This document shows, piece after piece, positions 1 through 9,399 of a DNA stretch of 64,000 nucleotides; positions within the stretch are counted from its first letter, which is position 1; every line of letters starts with the position of its first letter. The DNA is from Marivita sp046591575 (GTDB taxonomy: Bacteria > Pseudomonadota > Alphaproteobacteria > Rhodobacterales > Rhodobacteraceae). The notes beneath the pieces were generated by a model. That model had not been told where the DNA came from, searched no databases, and saw nothing but the letters and a program-made list of their open reading frames with translations. Location: positions 48,680 to 112,679 of the forward strand of contig NZ_JBIQWA010000011.1 of NCBI RefSeq assembly GCF_046591575.1. The letters run 5' to 3'. The position numbers and the translations under genes were made by a program.

Positions 1-1224
1 GGTCGCTTTGACCGTGGTTTCTTCGCGTCCGTCGGAGGACAGCGAAGATCTGTCATGGGTCTTTTCGCCCAGCGCCAGACCGAACTGCATCAGCATTGAA
101 CCGACTGGTTTGGCCAAGCTGTATTGGACCGCAATTTCGCGCTGCGTGTAATCAAGGTAATCAGTGTCGCTGGTTGCTTTGCCGAACGTCGCGGACAGGC
201 CAATCCGATTGCCGCTGTCCAGTGAAAACCCATAGCCCAGGCGGCCGGTCCAGATCGCGGCATCATCACGCCCGTTTTGCCCGACTTGAATCTCGCGCGT
301 GAGTGACACAGAGGCCAATCCACGATCGCCTATAATCTGGTTGTAATTCGTCCCAAGCCGCGCATATCGCAACAATTCTTCGCCACCGTACCAACTGGCA
401 CCAAGACGCATGTTCCAACCAAGCTGGGCATTCGGAGCAGGCAGTCGGTATGTTTCACGAAGCCCAATAAATGTCGATGTAATCGCAAAATCGGAACCTT
501 CCGCATCAGGTGCGATGTCTTTCGCTTCGCTGGATAGCACATATGTGCGATGGTTCAGGCCAAACTGCAAATCGGTGCGCTTGCGATCCGTATCGACAAG
601 ACGATACCGGATATTTGCACCAGCAGACACTTCCACCCCGGATAATGCGCGGGCTTGTCCTTCAAGCTCAAACTCGAACGGCAAATCGAACAGTTCAGAG
701 GTTTCGTTCCGGCTTCCGTTATTGATGTTGGAGTTGGGCGAAACAGAGAAACGCAAAGCGGTCGACCATGGGTTTTGGCGACGCACATATCGGTAATCTT
801 CTGTTGCCCGCAGCTTGAGCTGATCATTGGGAGCCAGTTGGACAGCACGGCGCAGCCAAAGCTGTGCTGCGGTTCTGCGGCCAGATGACGATAGGGCCTG
901 CGCATTTGCCATTGCGGCCGCGTATTTTGCCTCTGTTTCCTGTGCCAGCGCCCAAGCCTTGCGCGCGTGATGCAGCGCCTCTGCATTACGGCCCAGATCC
1001 CGGGCTGCGCGAGATTTGATCAGATGCGCATTAAGGTCCTCATTATTCCGACCGATCAAGGCTGTCGACAAATCATACGCCAGACTGGCCTGTCCTTGCG
1101 AAACGGCCTGTCCAGCAAGCTCTCGCATCTGGGCTGGCGTCAATGTGACCTGTGCAGCTACAGCCGTCGCGGCCCCAATGGCCGCAACAACCGACGCCGC
1201 GATTATGCGTCGCAGTCTGATCAT
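1..1224 (-). CDS. Slam-type surface lipoprotein assembly modifier, C-terminus cut by window edge
   Basis: This frame is open from the ATG at 1224 to the left edge (408 codons), so the C-terminus is missing. It starts with a signal peptide (MIRLRRIIAASVVAAIGA..., cleavage near AVAA). A helical TPR-like region of about 120 residues follows. Near residue 150 comes the segment PWSTALRFSVSPNSNINNGS, typical of the start of the DUF560 outer-membrane barrel of Slam proteins. Slams move surface lipoproteins such as TbpB across the outer membrane. The start overlaps the stop of the upstream lipoprotein gene by four bases (ATGA), so the two are almost certainly co-translated and this lipoprotein is the likely client. 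The family call is from motif recognition; client specificity is inferred from position. Confidence 0.82.
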   Translation of the reverse strand, partial: MIRLRRIIAASVVAAIGAATAVAAQVTLTPAQMRELAGQAVSQGQASLAYDLSTALIGRNNEDLNAHLIKSRAARDLGRNAEALHHARKAWALAQETEAKYAAAMANAQALSSSGRRTAAQLWLRRAVQLAPNDQLKLRATEDYRYVRRQNPWSTALRFSVSPNSNINNGSRNETSELFDLPFEFELEGQARALSGVEVSAGANIRYRLVDTDRKRTDLQFGLNHRTYVLSSEAKDIAPDAEGSDFAITSTFIGLRETYRLPAPNAQLGWNMRLGASWYGGEELLRYARLGTNYNQIIGDRGLASVSLTREIQVGQNGRDDAAIWTGRLGYGFSLDSGNRIGLSATFGKATSDTDYLDYTQREIAVQYSLAKPVGSMLMQFGLALGEKTHDRSSLSSDGREETTVKAT

Positions 1225-2384
1225 TGACGATAGACGACAAAGCCACCTGTTTCCTGGAAGTTGGTGCCGCTCACCCGCGGATCGCTACCTTCCAAAACGA
1301 GCACGCCAACCACTTCACCCGCATCTTCGCCGGATATAATGGCGTAGTACGTACCTTCACCAGTTGCTTGTGTGCTGCCATTGTCAAAATCCGCAAGCTC
1401 GCGAAGCTCACCTGTTATTTCACCATTAGCGTCTGCGTCATCAGGAGAAATAACCGGGCGGATGCGGGGCAAAACAGGGTTTCCGTCCTCGTCGGTTTCC
1501 ACGATGACTGACGCGCCTGATCCGCCTTCTTCGTCAATGTTCAGGTCGCCAAACAACCCACCGCCCTCAGCACCTGCAGTGCTCAGCGCGGTCAGATATT
1601 CTTGTGTGATGTCGTTGCCTTGGCTGTCGAACAGACGGCGATTGTCGACAAACAACGCAACACCGCGTTGGCCGTTGTTGAAATCTTTGAAGTCGATCCG
1701 GAGTTCGGCGTCGCCTTGCACAAACTCAAGCCCACCACGGCCGCTGAAGACGCGAATGCCGGCATAATCGCCGCGATAGCTCGCGTCGCCTTCATTCGGA
1801 AGAACGAGCTGCACGACGTTGCCGTCATTGTCAAAACCATTGCGCTGGTACACGAATCCACCGAAGCCGTAGTCGATGTAAGATCCAGAGCGAACGATAG
1901 CGAACTCGGTTTGCCCGGTAACACTGCGCCCATAAACAGCGCGATAGGTAAAGGTGTTGAGGGACGCACCAGTTACGGGATCGCTTGTTTCCTCTTTGCC
2001 CTCATAAACGGCAAATGAGCCCAGCTGAGCAATACCGGTGACCGGATCACCGCGAGTATACACGTTGTCACCATCAAAGGCGATGTTGTCGACGACGAAT
2101 TCGTCCTGACCCTGGTCATTCCGGTATTCGATATTGCGAGCAAACCCACCGCCGGTTTCATCATCAAGAGGTTCACGTCGCACGATGCTTGTGTCGGGCG
2201 TTGGGTTCGTTGTCCCCGGCGGCAATTCAGGGGTCCGGCCATCACTGTCGATCGGTGTTTCATCGTCGCCACCACCGCCGGTGTCGGGTTCGGTTTCTTC
2301 AGGCGTAACCAGAACGTCCCCGCCGCCGCTTTCGCAGGCCGCGACAAAACCCAGACACAGGATTATGAAAAAAATGCGCATCAT
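1221..2384 (-). CDS. TbpB-like (transferrin-binding-protein-like) surface lipoprotein
   Basis: 387 aa. The N-terminus MMRIFFIILCLGFVAACESG is a lipoprotein signal with lipobox FVAAC, so the mature protein begins at Cys17 (or Cys16 if the second Met is the start). A Gly/Asp/Pro/Thr-rich linker of about 60 residues follows. The rest is a Gly- and Tyr-rich domain ending in GTNFQETGGFVVYRQ, the ending seen in the C-terminal beta-barrel of TbpB-like proteins. Neisserial relatives bind host iron proteins, but no such host is implied here; a ligand cannot be read from the sequence. The gene overlaps the Slam gene by four bases and is divergent from thyX across a gap of about 210 bp. Confidence 0.75.
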   Translation of the reverse strand: MMRIFFIILCLGFVAACESGGGDVLVTPEETEPDTGGGGDDETPIDSDGRTPELPPGTTNPTPDTSIVRREPLDDETGGGFARNIEYRNDQGQDEFVVDNIAFDGDNVYTRGDPVTGIAQLGSFAVYEGKEETSDPVTGASLNTFTYRAVYGRSVTGQTEFAIVRSGSYIDYGFGGFVYQRNGFDNDGNVVQLVLPNEGDASYRGDYAGIRVFSGRGGLEFVQGDAELRIDFKDFNNGQRGVALFVDNRRLFDSQGNDITQEYLTALSTAGAEGGGLFGDLNIDEEGGSGASVIVETDEDGNPVLPRIRPVISPDDADANGEITGELRELADFDNGSTQATGEGTYYAIISGEDAGEVVGVLVLEGSDPRVSGTNFQETGGFVVYRQ

Positions 2385-2594
2385 TGAAGGTACTGCCTCA
2401 AGCTAAAATGGTCTTTTTCGCGACCTCGCTTCGAAAATCTGGCAGGCCCACGTGAAAGTCAACGCCAACTGACCGGGCAGAGTCGAAAAATCGGATCAGT
2501 GCGGCGCAGATACATTATGCCGCCTTAGTGGTTCCTAGATGATATGCTACGAGATGTTGTCGAAACCGACTCAGTGTAGTGGAAAGGATCTGCG

Positions 2595-3500
2595 ATGCCT
2601 CTGTCGCCGGAACAACAGGCCGAAATCGAAGCGCAGCGCGCGACACCTCAGCAGACGCTGCGTGCAGTCAGCGATGGCATGGAGAGCCATCTTTACACGG
2701 CCTATCCGGTTCTGGACCACGGGTTTATCCGCGTCGTCGATTATATGGGTGACGATTCGGCGATTTGTCAGGCGGCCCGTGTGTCGTATGGCAAGGGCAC
2801 GAAATCGGTGCAGAATGATGAAGGGCTGATCCGGTATTTGATGCGCCACTGGCATTCGACACCATTCGAAATGTGTGAAATCAAGCTGCACGTCAAATTG
2901 CCGGTGTTTGTGGCACGGCAGTGGATTCGGCACCGGACGGCAAACGTCAATGAATATTCCGCCAGGTATTCGATCCTTGATCGCGAATTCTATATTCCGG
3001 CACCAGAACATCTTAATGCGCAATCCGTGGTCAATAATCAGGGTCGGGGGGCCGCCCTGGAAGGTGAGGAGGCGGAACGCGTTCTGCGCCTTTTGCGCGA
3101 GGATTCGATGCGTTGCTATGATCATTACGAAGAAATGATTGGCCAGGATGGCCAACAAGGGCTGGCTCGCGAACTGGCGCGTATGAACCTGCCCGCGAAT
3201 ATCTACACGCAATGGTACTGGAAGGTCGATCTGCACAACCTGCTCCGTTTTCTTCGACTCAGGGCAGATTCGCACGCGCAGTATGAAATAAGGGTTTACG
3301 CCGAAGAGATTTGCAAAGTTGTCGCCGATTGGGTTCCGTTCGCCTATCGCGCGTTTGAGGATTACCGGATGGGAGGTGCCACTCTGTCTGGCACTGCGTT
3401 GGAGTGTGTGCGCAGGATGCTAAAAGGCGAAGAGGTCACACAAGAGACGTCAGGCATGTCCAAAGGGGAATGGCGGGAATTTGAAGAGGTGATAAAATAG
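2595..3500 (+). CDS. thyX: FAD-dependent thymidylate synthase ThyX
   Basis: 301 aa. ThyX converts dUMP to dTMP using methylene-tetrahydrofolate as carbon donor and NADPH/FAD as reductant, and replaces the ThyA/DHFR route. The ThyX signature RHRX7S is seen at residues 112-122 (RHRTANVNEYS, followed by ARY). The upstream QAARVSYG and the C-terminal YRAFEDYRMGGATLSGTAL also match the family. The ATG at 2595 is preceded by AAGGA at good spacing. The gene stands alone between the divergent lipoprotein gene and the SuhB-like gene. A 6-bp stem hairpin (3506-3523, GCAGGT/ACCTGC) lies just after the stop but has no T-run. Confidence 0.95.
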   Translation: MPLSPEQQAEIEAQRATPQQTLRAVSDGMESHLYTAYPVLDHGFIRVVDYMGDDSAICQAARVSYGKGTKSVQNDEGLIRYLMRHWHSTPFEMCEIKLHVKLPVFVARQWIRHRTANVNEYSARYSILDREFYIPAPEHLNAQSVVNNQGRGAALEGEEAERVLRLLREDSMRCYDHYEEMIGQDGQQGLARELARMNLPANIYTQWYWKVDLHNLLRFLRLRADSHAQYEIRVYAEEICKVVADWVPFAYRAFEDYRMGGATLSGTALECVRRMLKGEEVTQETSGMSKGEWREFEEVIK

Positions 3501-3792
3501 TGGGCGCAGGTTTTGCGACCTGCATGCAAGTGTGATCCCAAAATGCCTGGCCAATTGGCATTCAAGCAGAGCTTGGCCTTGAAGGGTGTCCACGCACCGG
3601 AAAGTGTCGATGCTCGGCAGCCACTAATCCTTTTTTCATAAATGCGTGGCACAAAGGGCCAGTGACGCAAGACAAAGAAGGAGGCTGATGCAAACATCCC
3701 GAGGCAGTGAAACAACGTGATCCAAAGCGCCCCTTGGCATTGGTGCATGTCCCGCTTATACGCCCGGTCTATCCCCGAACAGCCGGAGGCCC

Positions 3793-4587
3793 ATGATGCA
3801 GGGCAGCGCCAATCTTAATATCATGATCAAAGCCGCTCGAAAGGCGGGACGGTCGTTGAACAAGGACTTTCGCGAGGTCGAGAATCTGCAGACGTCGGCG
3901 GCGAATGCCGAAAAGTTTGTCGCACGCGCGCAGAGTGCTGCAGCCGAGATTTTGCGCGAAGACCTCGCATCAGCGCGTGGGACATATGGCTATCTGGAAA
4001 CGAATGGGGAAACCGACGGTGAAGATCCCACGCGCAGGTGGATCGTCAATCCAATGGACGGCGCGGAAAACTATTTGCATGGCCAACCTCACTTTGCGGT
4101 GACCATCGCATTGGAACATAAGGGGCAGATCGTGTCTGCGGTTGTGTTTGATACGGCCAAAGACGAAATGTTCTATGCCGAGAAAGGTCAGGGTGCCTGG
4201 TTGAACGATAACAAACGTGTTCGTGTCTCTAGCCGGGATCGGTTGGTTAATGCGATCCTGGGCCATGCGGTACCCCATGGTGTGAAACGCACATTGCCTG
4301 CCAGTTTGAAAGACATGGCGCGCGTACTGCCGGAATGTGCGGGGCTGCGGGCATCAGGGGCAACTTCGCTGGATCTTGCCTATGTCGCGGCCGGTCGTCT
4401 GGACGGATTTTGGCGGCGCGAAGCAAGCCTTTTGGAATTGGCGGCGGGAACGCTGATTGCGTCTGAGGCAGGTGCTTTGGCAGAAGGCGTGCGCGACGGC
4501 CAGAAACCGTTGGAAGACGGTACGATATTGTGCGCCAATAACCAGCTGTTCTCTGCGCTTGCCAAAGTGATCCGCACCACTGATTAA
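3793..4587 (+). CDS. Inositol monophosphatase (SuhB) family protein with altered metal-binding residues
   Basis: 264 aa, normal family length; translation may start at the second Met. The fold signature is clear: MQGSANLNIMIKAARKAG, WIVNPMDGAENYLHGQPHF and a C-terminal ANNQLFSALAKVIR all align with alphaproteobacterial SuhB. Several positions that bind Mg2+ or activate water are changed. The usual Asp of RAD is Gln47, the second Glu of the EE pair is Thr70, the first Asp of DPxDGT is Asn86, the Thr is Ala91, and the WDxAAG Asp is Glu215 in LLELAAG. Asp89 is kept. The protein is therefore probably not a normal phosphatase. SuhB of E. coli also has a non-catalytic role in rRNA transcription; whether that applies here is unknown. 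Confidence 0.85.
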   Translation: MMQGSANLNIMIKAARKAGRSLNKDFREVENLQTSAANAEKFVARAQSAAAEILREDLASARGTYGYLETNGETDGEDPTRRWIVNPMDGAENYLHGQPHFAVTIALEHKGQIVSAVVFDTAKDEMFYAEKGQGAWLNDNKRVRVSSRDRLVNAILGHAVPHGVKRTLPASLKDMARVLPECAGLRASGATSLDLAYVAAGRLDGFWRREASLLELAAGTLIASEAGALAEGVRDGQKPLEDGTILCANNQLFSALAKVIRTTD

Positions 4588-4651
4588 CCCGGGGCTGTTT
4601 CCGGTAGGTGTGATGTGTATCATACCCTGACTTTGCGGTGAGGGGATGGGC

Positions 4652-5242
4652 ATGCATTTCAAAGATGTTCGTGGCAGTCGCATCATAAACCACAGACGGC
4701 GTCACGCCTTCGACCGCAAGGTCGAGAGTGGTGGGTTCGGGCGAATAATCGGCTTTTCGATGGCGTATTCTGTCGGTGACTGTGTCATGCCGCATTGGCA
4801 AAGAAAGCGCAGAACCACAGGCGGGTTACGACATGCGAGCGGTGAAAAGGCGCGTTCGGCTGCGCTTATATCGTGGGCCTTTGAGAGCCCCGAAATGGTT
4901 CGGAGCGCGGTCATCCAAAATCAACCGGAATCATCCTATACTCCGCTGATCTTATGGCGGTCAAACGATGAAGCGGCGGTGCCTTATGCAAATCCCAAAG
5001 GTGCGACGGGTGCTGTTTACAGCGAGGCGGATCGGGCGAGTTCTCTTGCTCAAGAATTCTTTACGGCACTGAATGTCGTGTGCAGACGTGACGATGATCA
5101 TCCGCGAAAATGGGCCGGTCACTGGCCGCAAATGCGGAGCTTTGGACATGGGCTATCAGACCACCACTCACGCCGATGTGCGACGGGGGATCAGTCCAGA
5201 GATCGGAGCCGCCTCGATAGATTTGCGGCGCAAAGGTTCTGA
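4652..5242 (+). CDS. Uncertain hypothetical ORF
   Basis: An open frame of 196 codons that I do not recognise. In its favour: GAGGGG sits six bases before the ATG at 4652 (an ATG at 4646 lies too close to that site), the frame is long for a non-coding stretch, and its TGA at 5240-5242 abuts the ATG of the phosphatase gene at 5244. Residues 70-150 have a protein-like composition. Against it: the first 60 and last 50 residues are rich in Arg, His and Ser, and third-position GC is not clearly raised. No signal peptide, membrane segment or known motif is seen. It may instead be an eroded gene or chance. Confidence 0.3.
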   Translation: MHFKDVRGSRIINHRRRHAFDRKVESGGFGRIIGFSMAYSVGDCVMPHWQRKRRTTGGLRHASGEKARSAALISWAFESPEMVRSAVIQNQPESSYTPLILWRSNDEAAVPYANPKGATGAVYSEADRASSLAQEFFTALNVVCRRDDDHPRKWAGHWPQMRSFGHGLSDHHSRRCATGDQSRDRSRLDRFAAQRF

Positions 5243-5243
5243 C

Positions 5244-5765
5244 ATGATCGTCTATGCGCTGTCAGTGGATCAGGGGATTCTTGGGATTTCGTCACTTCCC
5301 GGTGTAAATGGCGATTATGCGGGCGATGTGCGGCATCTGGCGGAGTGGAAACCTGCGATTGTGGTGTCGCTGGTGACCGAGGTCGAATTGGTGGCTGCTG
5401 GTGCTGCGGGGTTGTGGCGTGATCTGGGCGATGCCGGCACCCGATGGGAGCATTTACCAATCGCGGATTTCGATGTGCCGGATGACGACTTCATGGAAAA
5501 TTGGCCTGCTGTCAGCAATACTGCACGCCGGGCGTTGTTGGGCGGTGGGCGCGTTTTGCTTCATTGTCGTGGCGGCTGTGGCCGGTCTGGGATGGTTGCG
5601 CTGCGGCTGATGATCGAGGTGGGTGAAGCCGCGGACGAGGCATTGGAGAGATTGCGGGCGGTGCGGCCATGTGCGGTTGAGACGCCGGCACAGATGGCGT
5701 GGGCGCGGAACGCACGGCGCGCGCCTGCGGTTTTTGTGCGGCATGAAGATAATGCCGCAAAGTAA
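5244..5765 (+). CDS. Dual-specificity/tyrosine-type protein phosphatase
   Basis: 173 aa from the ATG at 5244, chosen because AAAGG precedes it by about eight bases and homologous sequence appears to begin at MIVYALSVD. The frame is open further upstream, but that part is not protein-like. The active-site loop HCRGGCGRSG (Cys108, Arg114) is the Cx5R P-loop of cysteine phosphatases, and Asp residues in the loop ADFDVPDDDF (about 75-82) could supply the general acid. The protein is cytoplasmic with no added domain. The substrate is unknown. Similar small proteins are annotated as protein phosphatases in Rhodobacteraceae. Confidence 0.8.
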   Translation: MIVYALSVDQGILGISSLPGVNGDYAGDVRHLAEWKPAIVVSLVTEVELVAAGAAGLWRDLGDAGTRWEHLPIADFDVPDDDFMENWPAVSNTARRALLGGGRVLLHCRGGCGRSGMVALRLMIEVGEAADEALERLRAVRPCAVETPAQMAWARNARRAPAVFVRHEDNAAK

Positions 5766-6117
5766 TTTTGCGCTGGGCTGCTGATGACCCAGTCGGTGTC
5801 AAAAGCCCAACTCAGCAATCGACAGGAACAGCAAACGAGCGGATGGAGACGTGAGACTTTTGGTGACATCACCGACTGTTGAGCGCCGTTCTGACTTTGG
5901 ACTGCTGCTGTAACAGTCGAATGACATGCAGGGCTGACGTTGTGTTTCATCCAAGTATCCAGGCAGTTTGACGTTAAACAAGACGCGCGTGGGGAATAAG
6001 TTTCATCTTGCGTCATGGTGTTCTGCCGCCCAAGAGGCACGGATTGATCTGCCATGATGAAGAATTGTTTCCAGAAAGGGAACAATCACTCATAGGGCCT
6101 CACACGCCCGAAATTTC
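5766..6117. other. 352-bp stretch without a supported gene
   Basis: The gap lies between two convergent genes, the phosphatase and the hybrid kinase. Short open frames occur on both strands, but none has a ribosome site or a recognisable product. A weak hairpin, CTGGG/CCCAG near 5773-5792, has no T-run. I see nothing else in it. Confidence 0.5.
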
Positions 6118-8604
6118 CTAAAGAAATGAGGCAAGCGTGTTCTGCGACAGGGGCTTTTCCAGAAAAGTCACACCCGGCGGCAATTGGGCGTTAGCCAGTG
6201 CTTTGCCACTGACAAGAAAACATCGGGTGCCCGGTTCTTTGGTTGTGACGATGTTCAAAAGATCAATGCCTGTTGGCCCTGTACCCAGATCGAAATCGCT
6301 GACGACAAGCTTGAACGTGTCTGCGTCATAGGCTGACATACCGGCCTCAAAAGACGCGCAGCACGTGGTGTCATACCCAAGCGCGCCTAGGACAGACTGG
6401 GTTGCCAATCGGTCGGCAGGATTGTCGTCCACCACAAGCGCGCGTCGATCTTGGCTTGAAAGGACAGTCACCTGTGAGCTGTGCACCGGCAGAATACCCC
6501 GGACCGTGGTTCCGTGACCGCGGCTGCTTTCGATATGCAGGCTGCCGCCTGTCTGCGTGAAAAAACCATAAACGATCGACAAGCCAAGACCCGTTCCGCC
6601 CTGCGCCAAGCGTGTGGTGAAGAACGGCTCGATGGCCTTTTGCCGGATCTGTGCAGGCATGCCCGCACCATCGTCGATGATCGCGATTTCGGCGTGAACG
6701 CCATCGACACAGGACAGTCTGATTTCAATGGTGCCTTGATCGTCAATCGCATTGTTCGCATTCAGAACAAGATTGAGAATGGCGGATTCAAGTTGGCCGG
6801 GATCGGCCAGCACTTTGAGCGGAGCATCGTGATAGAACACGCGAAGCGCCACATTGTCCTTCAACCCGATCTCAAGCAATTCAATCATGCCTGCAACAAG
6901 CGCATTCACGTCAAGCACTTCGGGCAGAAGCGGTTGCTTGCGTGCGAATGCCAGCAGCCGTTCTGTCAGGGAGCTGCCATATTCAACCGCGTTCTCAATC
7001 GCGTTGATATGGTCAGAGGCGGGAGAGGTGTCTTTGAGCAGGTACGCATGGGTTCGGATCGTGGAAAGGATGTTTCCGAAATCGTGGGCGGTATCCCCGG
7101 CCAATTTTCCCAATGTTTCGATCTTGTCAATTTGTTCCAGACGGGCGGCGATATTGCGCCGTTCCGTGACATCGGCGACAAGCCAGACACGTCCGTCATC
7201 CGGCAAAGTGCTGGCGCGCACTTCCAGTATCTGACCGTCTTCTGACACAAGCTCCTTCAGGCCGCGATGTGTGCTGTCCAGCCTGGCATCGCGTGTTGAT
7301 GCACCAAACGAGCCTGAACGAAAGCAATCAATCAGTCGCGTGGAATTCAGCGTATCGACATTGATATCAAGCATATCCGCAATGGCAGGATTTGCTGCGG
7401 TCAATCGTCCTGTGGCATCGGTGATGGCAATGCCTTCGGAAATATTGGCAAAGACTTTTTCAAATAGGGCGTTGCGCTGGTTTAACTGGCGATGCGAACG
7501 GTCCAGTCTGAGCGCGTTGGCGCGAAAGCTGCGGAACGATCGGAACAGATCGCCAATTTCATCATTGCCCCCCAAACGGCGCGGCAGGGCGCTACTGCGA
7601 TCGCCGTTGGCAAGCCGCACCATGGCTTCGGACACGCGGCTGATGTTGAAGGCCACATAGCGCGACACAAACAACGCGGCCGCCAAGGCGCAGGCCAATG
7701 CGGTCAGGCTGATTGTTGCAACCGACAGGCGCGTCAGCTGAATTGTTGAAGATGATGCGTCGCGCTCTGCCGATAGAAAAACTTCGGCGTCAGAGGCAAA
7801 CTCTGTTGCCAGCTCGTTGATGCGGTTTGCGTCGTGGCGGATGCGGAACAAGGCGTTTTGCGCATCGAGCACAGTGCCGAGTTCGATCCGGCGTAATTCG
7901 AAAATACCATCCGATCCCAAGACCTGACGCGCCAGAACCGCCAAAAATTGCGACTGCGCCTCGCTCAGCTCCGCTTGTGAGACAATAAGCCTTTGCCGCT
8001 GATAATGACGTTGTTCTTCGCCCACGCCGATCAGATTTTCTGCATAGGCACCATTCAGCGCGTCGGAGGTCATAGTCTTCAGCGTCCACCAGATCAGACG
8101 GTCAGCGTCATCACTTGACGGGTTTTCGATTGCTGCTGTGGCGCGCTCTCGTAAAGAGCTGAGTTCTGCAGTCCTTTGTCGGATCGTCGCCTGGATGTCG
8201 TCGAGCGATTTCGATGCCGAGACAAGATCAGTGATCCCGGTTTCCAATTCTTGTGTGATCGGGAAAATCTGGTTTCGTTTGCTGTCGGAAATCTCTGAGA
8301 ATGGCCATTCATCACGTACGCGTTGCAAAATGGCGACCAGTTGCTGACCCTCTTGTTCAATCAGCACATTGGACCGTTGGTTCAACAGGTAAGGTGCCGA
8401 GGACGCGAGATCGGAGGTTCGCTTGGACAGATCAATCGCCTGCGCGACCTGGCTTAATGATTGACGATGCAAGTCCTGCAAACGTGCATCTACCTTTTGC
8501 AACGTTGTCCATGTCAGGGCGCTGATGGCCGAAACAGCGAGAGACAAGACCGCCAGCGCCAACCACAGGCGTCCCCGGACAGAGCGCGGCAGCACTTGCA
8601 TCAA
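6118..8604 (-). CDS. Membrane hybrid sensor histidine kinase with C-terminal receiver domain
   Basis: 828 aa. Domain order: TM helix at about 12-32; a long helical periplasmic sensor (33-290); second TM (about 292-314); HAMP (315-370); PAS (380-480, ISEGIAITDATGRL); HisKA with phospho-acceptor His507 in GDTAHDFGNIL; HATPase with N-box NLVLNANNAI, DDGAGMP and GTGLGLSIVYGF; and a receiver domain with Asp770 in LVVSDFDLG. The start overlaps the stop of the OmpR-type regulator gene by four bases (ATGA), so the two form one operon. The pair is divergent from the AfuABC-like importer and probably controls it. An internal receiver without an Hpt domain suggests either phosphate return or an Hpt encoded elsewhere. 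Confidence 0.92.
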   Translation of the reverse strand: MMQVLPRSVRGRLWLALAVLSLAVSAISALTWTTLQKVDARLQDLHRQSLSQVAQAIDLSKRTSDLASSAPYLLNQRSNVLIEQEGQQLVAILQRVRDEWPFSEISDSKRNQIFPITQELETGITDLVSASKSLDDIQATIRQRTAELSSLRERATAAIENPSSDDADRLIWWTLKTMTSDALNGAYAENLIGVGEEQRHYQRQRLIVSQAELSEAQSQFLAVLARQVLGSDGIFELRRIELGTVLDAQNALFRIRHDANRINELATEFASDAEVFLSAERDASSSTIQLTRLSVATISLTALACALAAALFVSRYVAFNISRVSEAMVRLANGDRSSALPRRLGGNDEIGDLFRSFRSFRANALRLDRSHRQLNQRNALFEKVFANISEGIAITDATGRLTAANPAIADMLDINVDTLNSTRLIDCFRSGSFGASTRDARLDSTHRGLKELVSEDGQILEVRASTLPDDGRVWLVADVTERRNIAARLEQIDKIETLGKLAGDTAHDFGNILSTIRTHAYLLKDTSPASDHINAIENAVEYGSSLTERLLAFARKQPLLPEVLDVNALVAGMIELLEIGLKDNVALRVFYHDAPLKVLADPGQLESAILNLVLNANNAIDDQGTIEIRLSCVDGVHAEIAIIDDGAGMPAQIRQKAIEPFFTTRLAQGGTGLGLSIVYGFFTQTGGSLHIESSRGHGTTVRGILPVHSSQVTVLSSQDRRALVVDDNPADRLATQSVLGALGYDTTCCASFEAGMSAYDADTFKLVVSDFDLGTGPTGIDLLNIVTTKEPGTRCFLVSGKALANAQLPPGVTFLEKPLSQNTLASFL

Positions 8605-9329
8605 GCCGACCGTTTCAGATCATGTGCCACAAATATATACCCCTGACCGCGTCTGGTCTGAAGATGCACCGGCTTTGACGGGTTCTCTTCGATCTTGCGC
8701 CGCAATCGCAATATCAGAACGTCGACTGTGCGATCCACATATTTGGTCAGGTCGCCGCCCAGTTCTGCCAGCAAATCCACCCGTGTGATGATCACGTTGG
8801 GACGGCTGAGGAAATAATCCAAAAGGCGGTATTCGGCATTGGTCAGCGGAATTTCCTGATCATCAGCACCCAAAAGAGCCCGTTGTTTCTGATCCACAAC
8901 AAACCGCCCGAACGAGACCCGGCGGCTGTCAGCATCCGCATCCAGAACAGGGCGCATCGGCTGCCCGTATCGGCGCAAGACGGCCCTGATCCGGGCGATC
9001 AACTCACGCGGATTGAACGGCTTGAGCACATAGTCATCCGCGCCGACCTCCAGCCCGACAATTTTGTCGGTTTCGTCGCCGCGTCCGGTCAGCATGACAA
9101 TGGGGATATCCAACGCGCGCCGGATACTCATCGCCAATTCCAGCCCGCTTTCGTCACGCAGCTGTAGATCAATAAGCACAAGATCAAAGCTGGTATGGGC
9201 CTGTGCATCCTGAAACTCGGCGATGCTCGCCATGGGCACGGCGTCAAACTGATTGTCGGTCAACAGCGCGACAAGTGCATCGCGCATGCTTGCTTCGTCA
9301 TCAACAATGCCTATGACCGGCCTTGACAA
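8601..9329 (-). CDS. OmpR-family response regulator
   Basis: 242 aa. The receiver domain has the acidic pair Asp10/Asp11, phospho-acceptor Asp54 (LVLIDLQL) and the KPF motif (VLKPFNPREL). A winged-helix OmpR/PhoB DNA-binding domain fills the C-terminal half (LTNAEYRLLDYFL..., RTVDVLILRLRRKIE, TRRGQGYIF). The start is TTG at 9329. It is preferred because AAGGAGG, the strongest ribosome site noticed in this window, stands six bases ahead of it. The kinase gene follows with a 4-bp overlap. Its likely DNA target is the 240-bp divergent gap before the importer genes. Confidence 0.93.
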   Translation of the reverse strand: MSRPVIGIVDDEASMRDALVALLTDNQFDAVPMASIAEFQDAQAHTSFDLVLIDLQLRDESGLELAMSIRRALDIPIVMLTGRGDETDKIVGLEVGADDYVLKPFNPRELIARIRAVLRRYGQPMRPVLDADADSRRVSFGRFVVDQKQRALLGADDQEIPLTNAEYRLLDYFLSRPNVIITRVDLLAELGGDLTKYVDRTVDVLILRLRRKIEENPSKPVHLQTRRGQGYIFVAHDLKRSA

Positions 9330-9399
9330 GATGTTCCTCCTTTTCTTGCGGGGTCAGACTAGCATCAAAGCCGCGCATCCGTCGCAATCTGAATTATTT

